Origin: Candidatus Fermentithermobacillaceae bacterium
GTDB lineage: Bacteria; Bacillota; Sulfobacillia; Fermentithermobacillales; Fermentithermobacillaceae
Reading direction: 5' to 3'
NCBI GenBank assembly: GCA_018052475.1
Contig: JAGPNG010000002.1
Coordinates: 1 to 64,000 of the forward strand
Length of the DNA: 64,000 nucleotides
In this document: positions 1 through 7,481 of the stretch, one piece after another
Layout: every line of letters starts with the position of its first letter
How positions within the stretch are numbered: position 1 is the stretch's first letter
Translations under genes and position numbers: made by a program
Notes under the pieces: model-generated
Seen by the model: the letters and a program-made list of their open reading frames with translations, nothing else
The model's database searches: none
Told to the model about the DNA's origin: nothing

Positions 1-299
1 AACACCTCAGATTGCCAGACCTAATGGATGTGAAGGAAGGAATCATGGCAGCAAAAATCGCGGCTCATGCAGGAGATATTGCAAAAGGAGTAAAAGCGGC
101 CAGAGATCTGGATGACAAGATGGCTGATGCAAGGAGCGCTTTGGACTGGGATGCCATGTTGGAACTGGCTATAGATAAGGAGAAAGCTCAAGCCTATCGG
201 CAGAGCATTCCTCCGAAAGACAGCAGGACTTGTTCAATGTGCGGAAAGATGTGCGCAGTTTTGACCGTAAATAGGGTGCTTGAAGAACTGGAGATATGA
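1..299 (+). CDS. thiC: Phosphomethylpyrimidine synthase ThiC, C-terminal part (cut by window edge)
   Basis: Radical SAM enzyme that turns aminoimidazole ribotide into the pyrimidine half of thiamine. Only the last ~99 residues are here; the frame is open from the first base and reads EHLRLPDLMDVKEG, a typical ThiC stretch, then IAAHAGDIAKG. The C-terminal iron-sulfur motif is CSMCGKMC, that is CX2CX3C, the shorter spacing I associate with clostridial and archaeal ThiC rather than the CX2CX4C of E. coli. Its stop overlaps the start of thiM by ATGA, so the two are probably translationally coupled in a thiamine operon. Any TPP riboswitch would lie left of the window. Confidence 0.93.
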   Translation, partial: HLRLPDLMDVKEGIMAAKIAAHAGDIAKGVKAARDLDDKMADARSALDWDAMLELAIDKEKAQAYRQSIPPKDSRTCSMCGKMCAVLTVNRVLEELEI

Positions 300-1147
300 G
301 AAAAGAAGGGATAGATTTGGATCTGATAAAAGAAATGTGTCAAACGCTTGATAAAGTCAGGGCTCAGAGCCCCCTTATACACCACATCACCAACTACGTG
401 ACAGTTAACGATTGCGCCAACATAGTCCTTGCAATTGGCGCATCTCCCATCATGGCTGATGACATAGATGAAGTAGAAGACATTACGTCAATATCTTCTG
501 CTTTAGTCTTAAACATAGGCACGCTGAATAAAAGGACAATACAATCCATGATAAAGGCGGGAAAGAAAGCCAACATGCTAGGAATTCCGGTCATCTTCGA
601 TCCCGTTGGAGCCGGTGCTTCTAGGCTGAGAAATGAGACAACTCAAAGAATCATGGAAGAGGTTAAGATCGCAGTCCTTAGGGGAAACATGTCAGAAGTG
701 AGGTTTGTAGCGGGTTTGAAAGCGACAACAAAAGGGGTTGATGCATCAGAAATTGATAAGAACATGACCCTCATTTCGGCTGCTGAAATTGGGAAGAAAG
801 TGGCCGAAGATTCAAACTGCATAGTTGCAGTAACAGGAGCTACCGACATTGTGACTGATGGAAGAAGAGCAGTGTTTATAAATAATGGCACTGAGCATTT
901 ATCTAACGTGACTGGAACCGGTTGCATGTGCACGTCTTTAGTAGGTTCTTTTTGCGGAGCATGTGAAATAGATGATCTTTTTTCGGCATGTGTAGGAGGC
1001 ATATGCGCCATGGGAATATGCGGGGAACTGGCGTACGAAAGCGCCGGTAAATGCGGTTATGGGGGTTTCCACATGGCGATTATTGATGCGGCTAGCAAAC
1101 TGACTTCTGAAACTATGGTCAGGAGGGCGAAAATCAATGAGGCCTAA
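296..1147 (+). CDS. thiM: Hydroxyethylthiazole kinase ThiM
   Basis: Phosphorylates the thiazole moiety of thiamine for salvage; a ribokinase-fold cytosolic enzyme. At 283 residues it is close to the usual 260-280. Visible family features are the N-terminal PLIHHITNYVTVNDCAN segment, SPIMADD near residue 60, the FDPVGAGASR loop near residue 100 and the anion-hole/catalytic GTGCMCTS motif near residue 205. It overlaps thiC by 4 bases and thiE by 11 bases, so thiC-thiM-thiE form one tightly packed operon. No thiD (HMP-P kinase) is seen in the window, so that step must be encoded elsewhere. Confidence 0.95.
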   Translation: MRKEGIDLDLIKEMCQTLDKVRAQSPLIHHITNYVTVNDCANIVLAIGASPIMADDIDEVEDITSISSALVLNIGTLNKRTIQSMIKAGKKANMLGIPVIFDPVGAGASRLRNETTQRIMEEVKIAVLRGNMSEVRFVAGLKATTKGVDASEIDKNMTLISAAEIGKKVAEDSNCIVAVTGATDIVTDGRRAVFINNGTEHLSNVTGTGCMCTSLVGSFCGACEIDDLFSACVGGICAMGICGELAYESAGKCGYGGFHMAIIDAASKLTSETMVRRAKINEA

Positions 1148-1790
1148 AATTGACTTGAGTCTGTATTTGGTTACAGACAGGGACCTTATGACTACCCCTA
1201 CGCTTGAGGAAGCGGTAGAAGAAGCCATATCTGGAGGTGTTACGTTAGTACAGTTGCGGGAGAAGAAAGCATCTTCGCGGGACTTTTATGAGCTGGCGGT
1301 AAGGGTCAAGGCGGTAACTGATAGGCATGAAATACCTTTGATAGTAAATGATAGGGCCGATATTGCCTTAGGGGCGCATGCTGCCGGCGTACATGTTGGC
1401 CAGTCTGACATTCCTGCAAAAGTAGCTAGAGAAATCATGGGGGATGACAAAATAGTGGGCGTTTCTGTCTCAAATGCCCAGGAAGCCATTAAAGCCCAGG
1501 AAGATGGTGCCGATTATCTAGGCGTAGGTCCAATGTTTTCTACCGATACCAAAAAAGATGCTGAGCCTGTTTCTTTCGAGGAGTTTTTGAGGATAAGGGA
1601 GTCTGTACACATCCCTATAGTCGTAATAGGCGGCATAAACGAAAACACGATTTCTGCCTTTAAGGGCGTAGATATACAGGGAATAGCGGTAGTATCTGCT
1701 ATAATGGCGGCTAAGGATGTTTCCGGAAAAGCTCGCAGACTAAGAGATCTAGCTGGGGAAATCATTTTCGGAAACCCTAAACCAAAGTAA
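1137..1790 (+). CDS. thiE: Thiamine-phosphate synthase ThiE
   Basis: Joins the pyrimidine pyrophosphate (HMP-PP) and thiazole phosphate to give thiamine monophosphate. It is a 217-residue TIM barrel of normal length. Recognisable pieces are LYLVTDRDL at the start, GVTLVQLREK (pyrophosphate contact), LIVNDRADIAL, GVHVGQSDIP, DYLGVGPMFSTDTKKDA and VVIGGINENT. The ATG lies inside the end of thiM, an 11-base overlap that implies translational coupling. It is the last recognisable thiamine gene of the operon; a HAD phosphatase follows after 63 bases. Confidence 0.95.
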   Translation: MRPKIDLSLYLVTDRDLMTTPTLEEAVEEAISGGVTLVQLREKKASSRDFYELAVRVKAVTDRHEIPLIVNDRADIALGAHAAGVHVGQSDIPAKVAREIMGDDKIVGVSVSNAQEAIKAQEDGADYLGVGPMFSTDTKKDAEPVSFEEFLRIRESVHIPIVVIGGINENTISAFKGVDIQGIAVVSAIMAAKDVSGKARRLRDLAGEIIFGNPKPK

Positions 1791-1853
1791 GGGCAAATTA
1801 GTGTTAATCTAAGTAAGTGAAGGAACGAGTCAAAAGAGGGAGAGGGAGCAGAC

Positions 1854-2516
1854 GTGCTGGATTTCGAGGGAGCTTTATTTGACTTGGATGGCACTTTGCT
1901 AGATTCTATGTGGGTGTGGGCAAAGATAGATGAGGAGTTTTTGTCTAGACGCGGAATTGAAGTACCGCCTGATTATTTTCACACGATCGCTCCCATGACT
2001 TTTAGGCAAAGCGCAGAGTACACCCGCAACATATTTGGCTTGAAGGAATCCCCTGAGGAAATCATGGCCGAATGGAACCTTATGGCTATGGATGCTTACG
2101 TTAACGAGGTGGGTCTCAAACCATATGTGAAAGAATACCTCGAATACCTCAAGGAAAATGGCGTAAAGCTGGGCACTGTGACTTCCCTCCCTGATGTCCT
2201 TTCTGAGCCCGTTCTTAAGCGATGCGGGATTTACCACCTTTTCGACGCCTTTACGACCACAGATGAAGTAAATCGGGGAAAATCTAATCCTTGCTTGTAC
2301 ATTTTGGCTGCTAGAAAATTAGGGGTTTCGCCAGAAAAATGCGTAGTCTTTGAAGATACGCTAGATGGCGTAAAAGGGATCTTAGCCGCAGGCATGAGGG
2401 CATGGGGCGTGTACGATATACACTACGCCTCCTATGAAGACGAAATGGAGGAATTGTGCGAAGTATACATTCGAGATTTCCGCCAACTTCTGCCTTTGCG
2501 AGATATAGGGCTATAA
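1854..2516 (+). CDS. HAD-superfamily phosphatase (subfamily IA, beta-phosphoglucomutase-like)
   Basis: A 220-residue haloacid-dehalogenase hydrolase. Motif I is FDLDGTLLDS with the nucleophile Asp10 and acid/base Asp12; motif II is VTSLP (Thr), motif III the Lys in RGKSNP, and motif IV VVFEDTLDGV. A small helical cap (about residues 16-85) follows motif I, as in the phosphoglucomutase/phosphatase group. The GTG start is preceded by GAGGGAGAGGGAG. It sits 63 bases after thiE in the same direction, so a role as a thiamine-phosphate or pathway phosphatase is possible, but this is inference from position only; the substrate cannot be read from sequence. Confidence 0.85.
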   Translation: MLDFEGALFDLDGTLLDSMWVWAKIDEEFLSRRGIEVPPDYFHTIAPMTFRQSAEYTRNIFGLKESPEEIMAEWNLMAMDAYVNEVGLKPYVKEYLEYLKENGVKLGTVTSLPDVLSEPVLKRCGIYHLFDAFTTTDEVNRGKSNPCLYILAARKLGVSPEKCVVFEDTLDGVKGILAAGMRAWGVYDIHYASYEDEMEELCEVYIRDFRQLLPLRDIGL

Positions 2517-2572
2517 TATCGGTGATTGAGTGGTTAGTATGAACCGTCCAATTGGACAGAAAGGCGGTTTAC

Positions 2573-3334
2573 ATGGATCCTGCCCTTTATGACGCAATAT
2601 TTCGAAGGAAATCTGTTCGGAAATATCGCATGGACTCCCTCAGCTCTGACGCCATAGAAGATATTTCTCGTTACGCGAGCGCACTAGAGCCTCTCTACCC
2701 AGAAATAGATGTTCAATTCGAATTTGCAGAGCACGGCGAGATCGTGAACTTGCTTCCTGTGAAATCTCCTCATTACATCCTCATTTTTTCTGAGAGGAAA
2801 GACAACTACTTGTACAATGCAGGGTTTTTGGGTCAGCAGATGGATTTGTATCTCTCAGCAAAGGGTGTGGGGAGCTGTTGGCTCGGTCTGGCGAAGCCAC
2901 AGGAACAGATCGTTAAGTGCCGTGACGGATTGGATTTTACGATCATGCTCGGATTTGGTGAGGCTGCCGAACCTTTGCATCGGGATGACGTTTCACAGTT
3001 CAAAAGGAAGCCCATGTCTCAAATATGCTTCGTGGAAGGAGAAGGAGTAGAGGAGCTTTTGGAGCCAGTGCGTCTTGCTCCTTCTGCAGTAAACAGGCAA
3101 CCTTGGTGTTTTTACGGCACGCTGTCAGAACTGCATGTAGGCAGAGAAAAACTGAGTCCTGTAAGATATCCAATTTTCAATAGGTTGAATCAGATAGATG
3201 TGGGGATTGCCTTATGTCATCTGGTTCTAAGCGCCGAGCATATGGGAAAAGTTGTCAAGTTCGAATTGTTCGATTCTGAAAAAGCAAAGCCTCCCCCAGG
3301 ATATAATTATGTGGTCACTGCTTATATCGAGTGA
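2573..3334 (+). CDS. Nitroreductase-family protein (TM1586-like)
   Basis: A 253-residue flavin-fold protein resembling the putative TM nitroreductase group rather than classical NfsB. The N-terminus DAIFRRKSVRKYRMD matches the FMN-phosphate contact of nitroreductases, and LAPSAVNRQPWCFY resembles a second half repeat with the SxxNxQPW flavin motif. The middle FLGQQMDLYLSAKGVGSCWLGL matches the family's helix and strand with the G-SCWLG segment. I place the start at ATG 2573 because AAAGGCGG lies just upstream; an in-frame TTG at 2552 has no good ribosome binding site. Substrate unknown; it probably uses NAD(P)H and FMN in the cytosol. Confidence 0.75.
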   Translation: MDPALYDAIFRRKSVRKYRMDSLSSDAIEDISRYASALEPLYPEIDVQFEFAEHGEIVNLLPVKSPHYILIFSERKDNYLYNAGFLGQQMDLYLSAKGVGSCWLGLAKPQEQIVKCRDGLDFTIMLGFGEAAEPLHRDDVSQFKRKPMSQICFVEGEGVEELLEPVRLAPSAVNRQPWCFYGTLSELHVGREKLSPVRYPIFNRLNQIDVGIALCHLVLSAEHMGKVVKFELFDSEKAKPPPGYNYVVTAYIE

Positions 3335-3445
3335 AGATGCTTTAAGTTAGCACACATTTCGTAAAGAAGGTGATCTCCCGAGGAGGCCTTGCACAGTACG
3401 CGTTCGGTAAGAATACCTCAGAATTTGTGTAGGAGGTAAGGTTAA

Positions 3446-4084
3446 GTGATCACATTGAGAGGATATGAAGCAAGGGACAAGCCTGTGTTTCTTACCCTCA
3501 TAGTCCAGTTTTTCAATCACCATGCAGACTGTATGAATAAAGAGAGATGGATCGACTTATCTCGGGCCGAAACTATTCTTGAGGAGTGGTTGGAAGATCA
3601 TCTACTTTTTGCCTGTGAAACTACAGTTTCGGCCAAGTGCGATGGAGCAGTAGAACTTTTTGAATGTTTCCATGAGTGTGCAGAGCAGCAAGGGAAAAGG
3701 ATCACGGTCGGGCTCGTTAGGCTCCGTGAGGACCATGGCACATATTGGATAGAAGACATTATTGTAGATGAACATTGGCGTGATAAGGGGATAGGTTCAG
3801 AAATCTTAAACCAGATCGAGCATTGGGTTTCTTCAAAAGGAGCTACTTCATTGTTTCTAGATGTGGTCCCTTCGAATCTTGGCGCCCTGGATTTTTTTCT
3901 GAGCAACGGATATTTGCATCTAAATACTATAGAACTACGCAAAGACTTCGTGAGGACTGTAAGTTCTGAGGTATTAACGCTAGACGCGCAGGGTTCCAAA
4001 GAAAAAGAGACCCCAAAAGTTACCGAAGCGATATTTCTTGGAAGGTGTTTCCTGGTGAACGGGGAACTTAAACTGAGCGATTAG
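3446..4084 (+). CDS. GNAT-family N-acetyltransferase
   Basis: A 212-residue protein with a GNAT acetyl-CoA binding core at about residues 85-155: YWIEDIIVDEHWRDKGIGSEIL holds strand beta4 and the pyrophosphate loop R-x-K-G-I-G-S, and LDVVPSNLGALDFFLSNGY is the alpha4/beta6 part. The N-terminal ~80 residues and the ~50-residue tail are not typical of the minimal fold. GTG start with AGGAGGTAAGG upstream. Its stop overlaps, tail to tail, the end of the minus-strand peptidase remnant by four bases. Substrate cannot be predicted. Confidence 0.8.
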   Translation: MITLRGYEARDKPVFLTLIVQFFNHHADCMNKERWIDLSRAETILEEWLEDHLLFACETTVSAKCDGAVELFECFHECAEQQGKRITVGLVRLREDHGTYWIEDIIVDEHWRDKGIGSEILNQIEHWVSSKGATSLFLDVVPSNLGALDFFLSNGYLHLNTIELRKDFVRTVSSEVLTLDAQGSKEKETPKVTEAIFLGRCFLVNGELKLSD

Positions 4085-4608
4085 AGAGGCACAGTTTCTT
4101 CATCTGTCTTAGCTGCCTCGTTGTGCCACGGAGTCAATTCTTCAGGCAGGTTTTTTATGAGATTGAAAAGATCAGGACCGATGACGGATGTATGGCCGTT
4201 GTTCATTGGCAGAAGGATGCGTTGAATAGTTTGGACAAATTCCTTATCATTTTTCGTGGCAGTGATCGCTGATTCGAACTCGCTTTTGTGGGCTACCAAG
4301 TCGTAGCCTTCCACTCGTGTTTTCAGCGCTAAGTAGGGGTGGTTGTCTTTTAAAACATCCAACATGAGACGAAAATCTTCCAGTTATTCCTCAGCTGTTA
4401 GTTGGGGTTCTGCCTTAGGAACGCAGGAACTGAGTACAGTTGCGCTTACGATCACAAGGATCGCCAAGGCAGTTATGAGGAAATGATTCCTAGATGAAGC
4501 ATTAGAAGAAGCAGAAGAAGCAAAAGGGACGGGGGTTTTTGCTTCACTCTTTGCCCTGTGGCGGCGCCCCTTATGAGCATCTTTATTAGGAGGCAAACGG
4601 ATCAGCAT
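4081..4608 (-). pseudogene. Broken S41-peptidase-like lipoprotein gene (in-frame stop, catalytic domain missing)
   Basis: Two open segments on the minus strand, 4608-4384 and 4383-4081, are in the same frame and separated only by one TAA at 4386-4384. The first encodes a basic N-terminus, a hydrophobic helix (LITALAILVIVSATV) and an LSSC lipobox. Across the TAA the protein reads AEE-stop-LEDFRLMLDVLKDNHPYL, the usual start of the N-terminal domain of S41 (C-terminal-processing-type) lipoproteins. NNGHTSVI follows, then the protein ends soon after, with no protease domain. A Tyr-to-stop change (TAC/TAT to TAA) would explain the stop. It lies three bases after the response regulator gene, on the same strand. 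Confidence 0.65.
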
Positions 4609-4610
4609 TC

Positions 4611-5234
4611 TTATTCGACGCTCCTGAGATAGAATATAGCCAACTGTGTGCGATCTCTCAGATCAAGTTTCTCTAGGATCGCGCTTACGTAATTACGCAC
4701 TGTGCCTTCGCTAAGGTGTAGCGTGTCTGCAATGTCTCGGTTATTCAACCCTTTTGCTACCATCTCCATGATCTCTTCTTCTCTTTTGGTAATGCCAAGG
4801 TCGGACATATTAGGTTTTTGCCCATTTCTGACTAGGGTGGATAGTTTGGTCACAATTGCATCTCCAAACACATTCTGACCGTTCTGTGCTGCCTTCAAAG
4901 CTGGAATGATGCTTTCAAAATCCTGTTTAAGTATGTACCCTTTTGCCCCTAGTCTTAGAGCTTCTACAATATATTTATCATCTGAGAACGTGGTGAGAAA
5001 CAAAACTCGTGCGTCGGGGAACTGTTTCAAAATGCTCTCGCAGGCCTCAATCCCGGTCATTTTCGGCATGCGGATATCCATGAGCACTACGTCCGGCTGA
5101 AGTTCTGCGAACAGTTCTACGGCCTCGATTCCATCTGAGGCAATTCCGATGACTTCAATGCTGCCGTCTGCTTGGAGAATTGTTTTAAGGGATTGGCAGA
5201 CCAGCGGGTCATCATCTGCTATGAGTACTCGCAT
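4611..5234 (-). CDS. Response regulator, NarL/FixJ (LiaR/DesR) type
   Basis: A 207-residue DNA-binding response regulator. The receiver domain (residues 1-120) has the acidic pocket Asp7-Asp8-Asp9, phospho-acceptor Asp53 in VVLMDIRMPKMTG, switch Thr81/82 and Lys103 in GAKGYILK. The LuxR-type HTH (about 143-207) shows ITKREEEIMEMVAKGLNNRDIADTL and SEGTVRNYVSAILEKL. It overlaps the 3' end of the upstream histidine kinase gene by 23 bases, so the two are co-translated partners. The nearest plausible target is the divergent exporter operon and the palindrome array at 6652-7120; that link is inference. Confidence 0.95.
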   Translation of the reverse strand: MRVLIADDDPLVCQSLKTILQADGSIEVIGIASDGIEAVELFAELQPDVVLMDIRMPKMTGIEACESILKQFPDARVLFLTTFSDDKYIVEALRLGAKGYILKQDFESIIPALKAAQNGQNVFGDAIVTKLSTLVRNGQKPNMSDLGITKREEEIMEMVAKGLNNRDIADTLHLSEGTVRNYVSAILEKLDLRDRTQLAIFYLRSVE

Positions 5235-6390
5235 AGAACTCCCTCCTTTTCGGAACCGAGATAAACAGTCTAAAACCCCTTTTTCTCTCCATTACAAATT
5301 GCCCGTCTAGGGCTCTAGCTCTATCTTCTATGCTACGAAGGCCGAGACCTTCTCCTGAATCGAGCTGCTGATTGGTGCCATTGTCCTGAATTATGAGTTG
5401 GTAGAGGGCGGGATGTTCTACAAGCGTGATAGTGACCAAAGTGGCATTTGAGTGACGGGCAACATTGTTCAGGGCTTCCTTAATCACGGCTATGAAACAG
5501 TATGCAATGGCCTTATCAGGTTCGTTCTGCAATCTATAATCTGTGCGTGACTGGCAGAAAGTAAATTCCTCTGTAATGGCCTGAACCTGCGTTTTGAGAT
5601 CGATTGATTCATCGTGCAGACCGTGAACGCTTGTTCGTATGCTGTCCATTGCTTGAGACAATGTGCCGCGGATGTGATCTAGGTTTTCCTTCTTTTTGTC
5701 GTCAGTTTCGGTGACCATTAGGGCGCCTATTTGAAGAATTGACCTGGACAAAAGATGACCTACGTGGTCGTGAATCTCGCGGGCAATACGACCCCTTTCA
5801 TTCAGGGTTGCAAGCCTGACTTCGTAATCTTGTTTTTCTAGAAGTTCTCGATTCTTTTCCGCTAAGAGCACAGTCCTTTCGTAGGTGTCGTCGCGTAGTC
5901 TCTTGGTCAGATTTCGGCTGTACTCTAGCGCTTTTCGACGGGAAACTAACGCATAAGATACCGCCATTAGGGCGCTAATCGTCAAAAACGCTTCGAAGGA
6001 TAGGCGTGCCAAGGATACTGCAAGGGCTCCTAATACTAATGAAACCCACATTGCTGAGGTTCCACTGCCTTGATTGGGCGGAGCAACTGAAGAATCGGCG
6101 TGTGGAGGGAAGTGTCTTTCATCTTGTTGTATAGTAGTTCTCTTGATTTTACCCATCGCGTCGTAACATACCAAAGGCAAGAAGCTGCAGAATGCTGGTG
6201 ATACGATACATAGGAAGATATACAAGGTTGTGGTGGTTATTACGGCTTTGTCGGATCGGTTATAGCCGTTTATAGCGCTAACCGTGATTGCACATAAAAG
6301 TGACACTACGGCTGCAATTTCGTTTGCGTTTGCCGGAACAAAGACCAAACAGCAGATTATAAGGAGTAGTCTGTCGGCCGCGCTTTGCAT
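5212..6390 (-). CDS. Sensor histidine kinase, HisKA_3 (LiaS/DesK) type
   Basis: A 392-residue membrane kinase. Hydrophobic segments lie at about residues 6-20, 24-41, 50-77 and 114-150, with almost no extracytoplasmic domain, which suggests sensing within the membrane. After a coiled-coil-like linker (160-195) comes the HisKA_3 box NERGRIAREIHDHVGHLL with phospho-acceptor His207. The HATPase domain follows, with NNVARHSNATLVTI (N box), IQDNGTNQQ and GEGLGLRSIEDRA (G boxes). A GGTGAGG ribosome binding site precedes the ATG. It overlaps the response regulator gene. Neighbouring ABC exporter genes suggest a cell-envelope or drug-stress role. Confidence 0.93.
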   Translation of the reverse strand: MQSAADRLLLIICCLVFVPANANEIAAVVSLLCAITVSAINGYNRSDKAVITTTTLYIFLCIVSPAFCSFLPLVCYDAMGKIKRTTIQQDERHFPPHADSSVAPPNQGSGTSAMWVSLVLGALAVSLARLSFEAFLTISALMAVSYALVSRRKALEYSRNLTKRLRDDTYERTVLLAEKNRELLEKQDYEVRLATLNERGRIAREIHDHVGHLLSRSILQIGALMVTETDDKKKENLDHIRGTLSQAMDSIRTSVHGLHDESIDLKTQVQAITEEFTFCQSRTDYRLQNEPDKAIAYCFIAVIKEALNNVARHSNATLVTITLVEHPALYQLIIQDNGTNQQLDSGEGLGLRSIEDRARALDGQFVMERKRGFRLFISVPKRREFYASTHSR

Positions 6391-6651
6391 AGTACCTCAC
6401 CTTCGATAATAGGAGTGTTTCAATGCGGAACTCAGGGCACGTTCAGCTCCTGTACCGCACCGGTGATAGTTGCACGTTAGCATGTGCCACTTGTTTTGCT
6501 TACGGAGCAATCCTAAGTTCTGACGTTCTTTCAGCAACAGTCTACCATGTGAGGCTGCAAGCGGCAATTGCAGTGGTAAGTCTAACTTTGAACCAAGATA
6601 TGGCACACCTTGCCGTGAGGATGGTATTGATTTTGAAGTGATGATTCTTAG
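6391..6651. other. Gene-poor upstream region of the kinase operon
   Basis: These 261 bases between the kinase start and the palindrome array hold no convincing gene. They must carry the minus-strand promoter of the kinase-regulator operon, but I cannot assign clear -35/-10 boxes. A 72-codon plus-strand ORF at 6423-6641 has an AGGAG seven bases before its ATG, yet its composition is unlike the surrounding genes and I do not call it. Confidence 0.4.
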
Positions 6652-7120
6652 GATTGGCTCATCCGACGTACCACTTCTTCTTGATTAATAGTGTAGCGCG
6701 CAGAAGTGGCTCATCTGGTGGACCAGTTCTATCTATGGGAGCCTCATTAGTAGCTGAAGTGGCTCACTTGGTGAGCCACTTCCTTATCAAAACGTGTTGC
6801 GGTATGTTTCATTGAGCCAAAGTGGCTCATGTAGTAGACCACTTTCGATTATAAGAGATTCATCGTTGGCCGAAGTGGCTCATGTGGTGGGCCACTTGTA
6901 TCTATGGGAGCCTCATTAGTAGCTGAAGTGGCTCACTTGGTGAGCCACTTCCTTATCAAAACGTGTTGCAGTATGTTTCATTGAGACAAAATGGCTCGTG
7001 TAGTAGACCACTTTCGATTATAAGAGATTCATCGTTGGCCCAAGTGGCTCATGTGGTGGGCCACTTGTGTCTATGGGAGCCTCATTAATAGTTGAAGTGG
7101 CTCACTTAGTGAGCCACTTC
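6652..7120. promoter_or_regulatory. Array of nine palindromes phased at 5 and 6 helical turns; candidate operator array
   Basis: Nine 25-27-bp palindromes start (aligned on AAGTGG) at 6652, 6704, 6757, 6820, 6873, 6926, 6989, 7042 and 7095. The best ones (6756-6782, 6925-6951, 7094-7120) have perfect 12-bp arms GAAGTGGCTCAC / GTGAGCCACTTC around a 3-base centre. Spacings are 52, 53, 63, 53, 53, 63, 53 and 53 bp, close to 5 or 6 turns of B-DNA, so all sites face the same side of the helix. The array lies between the divergent kinase-regulator and exporter operons. Binding of the NarL-type regulator is a reasonable guess; hairpin-forming RNA or a mobile repeat are alternatives. Confidence 0.6.
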
Positions 7121-7123
7121 CTT
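6732..7123. repeat. 169-bp tandem repeat, about 2.3 clear copies plus a decayed upstream copy
   Basis: TCTATGGGAGCCTCATTA begins at 6732, 6901 and, slightly altered, 7070, giving an exact 169-bp period twice. Copy 1 is 6732-6900, copy 2 is 6901-7069 and copy 3 is partial, to about 7123. A more diverged partial copy can be traced back to about 6652. Every full copy carries three palindromes of the AAGTGGCTCA...TGAGCCACTT kind. Copies 1 and 2 differ at only a handful of positions, so the duplication is recent or maintained by recombination. No ORF runs through the unit on either strand. Confidence 0.9.
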
Positions 7124-7481
7124 TGCGTTTAGGGTTGTGTCAACTAGAATCCTATGACCCTACGGAACTCAGACAGGTTCAGACAAGTCCGGTGGCAACC
7201 GCAGTGCCTACCGCATTACTGAGATAACAAACAGTGGTAGAATCGGTAATTTCGTGACTTTTGTCACCTCGAAAATGTGAGTACAAACACTTACCGTAAG
7301 AAACACGGAAGGAGTAATGTGGTGGTACAGGGTATGGGTCACCAGTAAACAGATCTATTGCGATGATTTGCGGGGATACTAGATACGATTGGATTTTTGA
7401 GTCCAATTAATTTTCCCCACGAAAACTGTTTCGAAAAATGTCACAGAAATCAAATGGTATCGATAGTCTGGAGGAGTGCTT
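7124..7481. other. Upstream region of the exporter operon, no gene
   Basis: These 358 bases between the palindrome array and the ABC ATPase gene contain no credible coding region. I see one further small inverted repeat, ATTGGA / TCCAAT at 7388-7407, about 75 bases before the start codon. This is a possible second operator or promoter element. The ribosome binding site of the next gene, GGAGGAG, is at 7470-7476. Confidence 0.4.

Noticed and set aside
4384-4386. Stop-codon recoding (TAA read as an amino acid)
   Set aside because: Other genes here use TAA as an ordinary stop and the protease domain is missing too, so gene decay is simpler.
6423-6641. 72-codon plus-strand ORF with a plausible ribosome binding site
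   Set aside because: Cysteine-rich, low-complexity composition, no resemblance to a known family, and it covers the likely promoter of the divergent kinase gene.
6652-7120. CRISPR-like array of short repeats
   Set aside because: The units are palindromes whose linkers are themselves repeated with a 169-bp period, so there are no unique spacers, and no cas genes are near.
7179-7406. 75-codon minus-strand ORF
   Set aside because: No ribosome binding site, non-protein-like composition, and it lies in the exporter promoter region.
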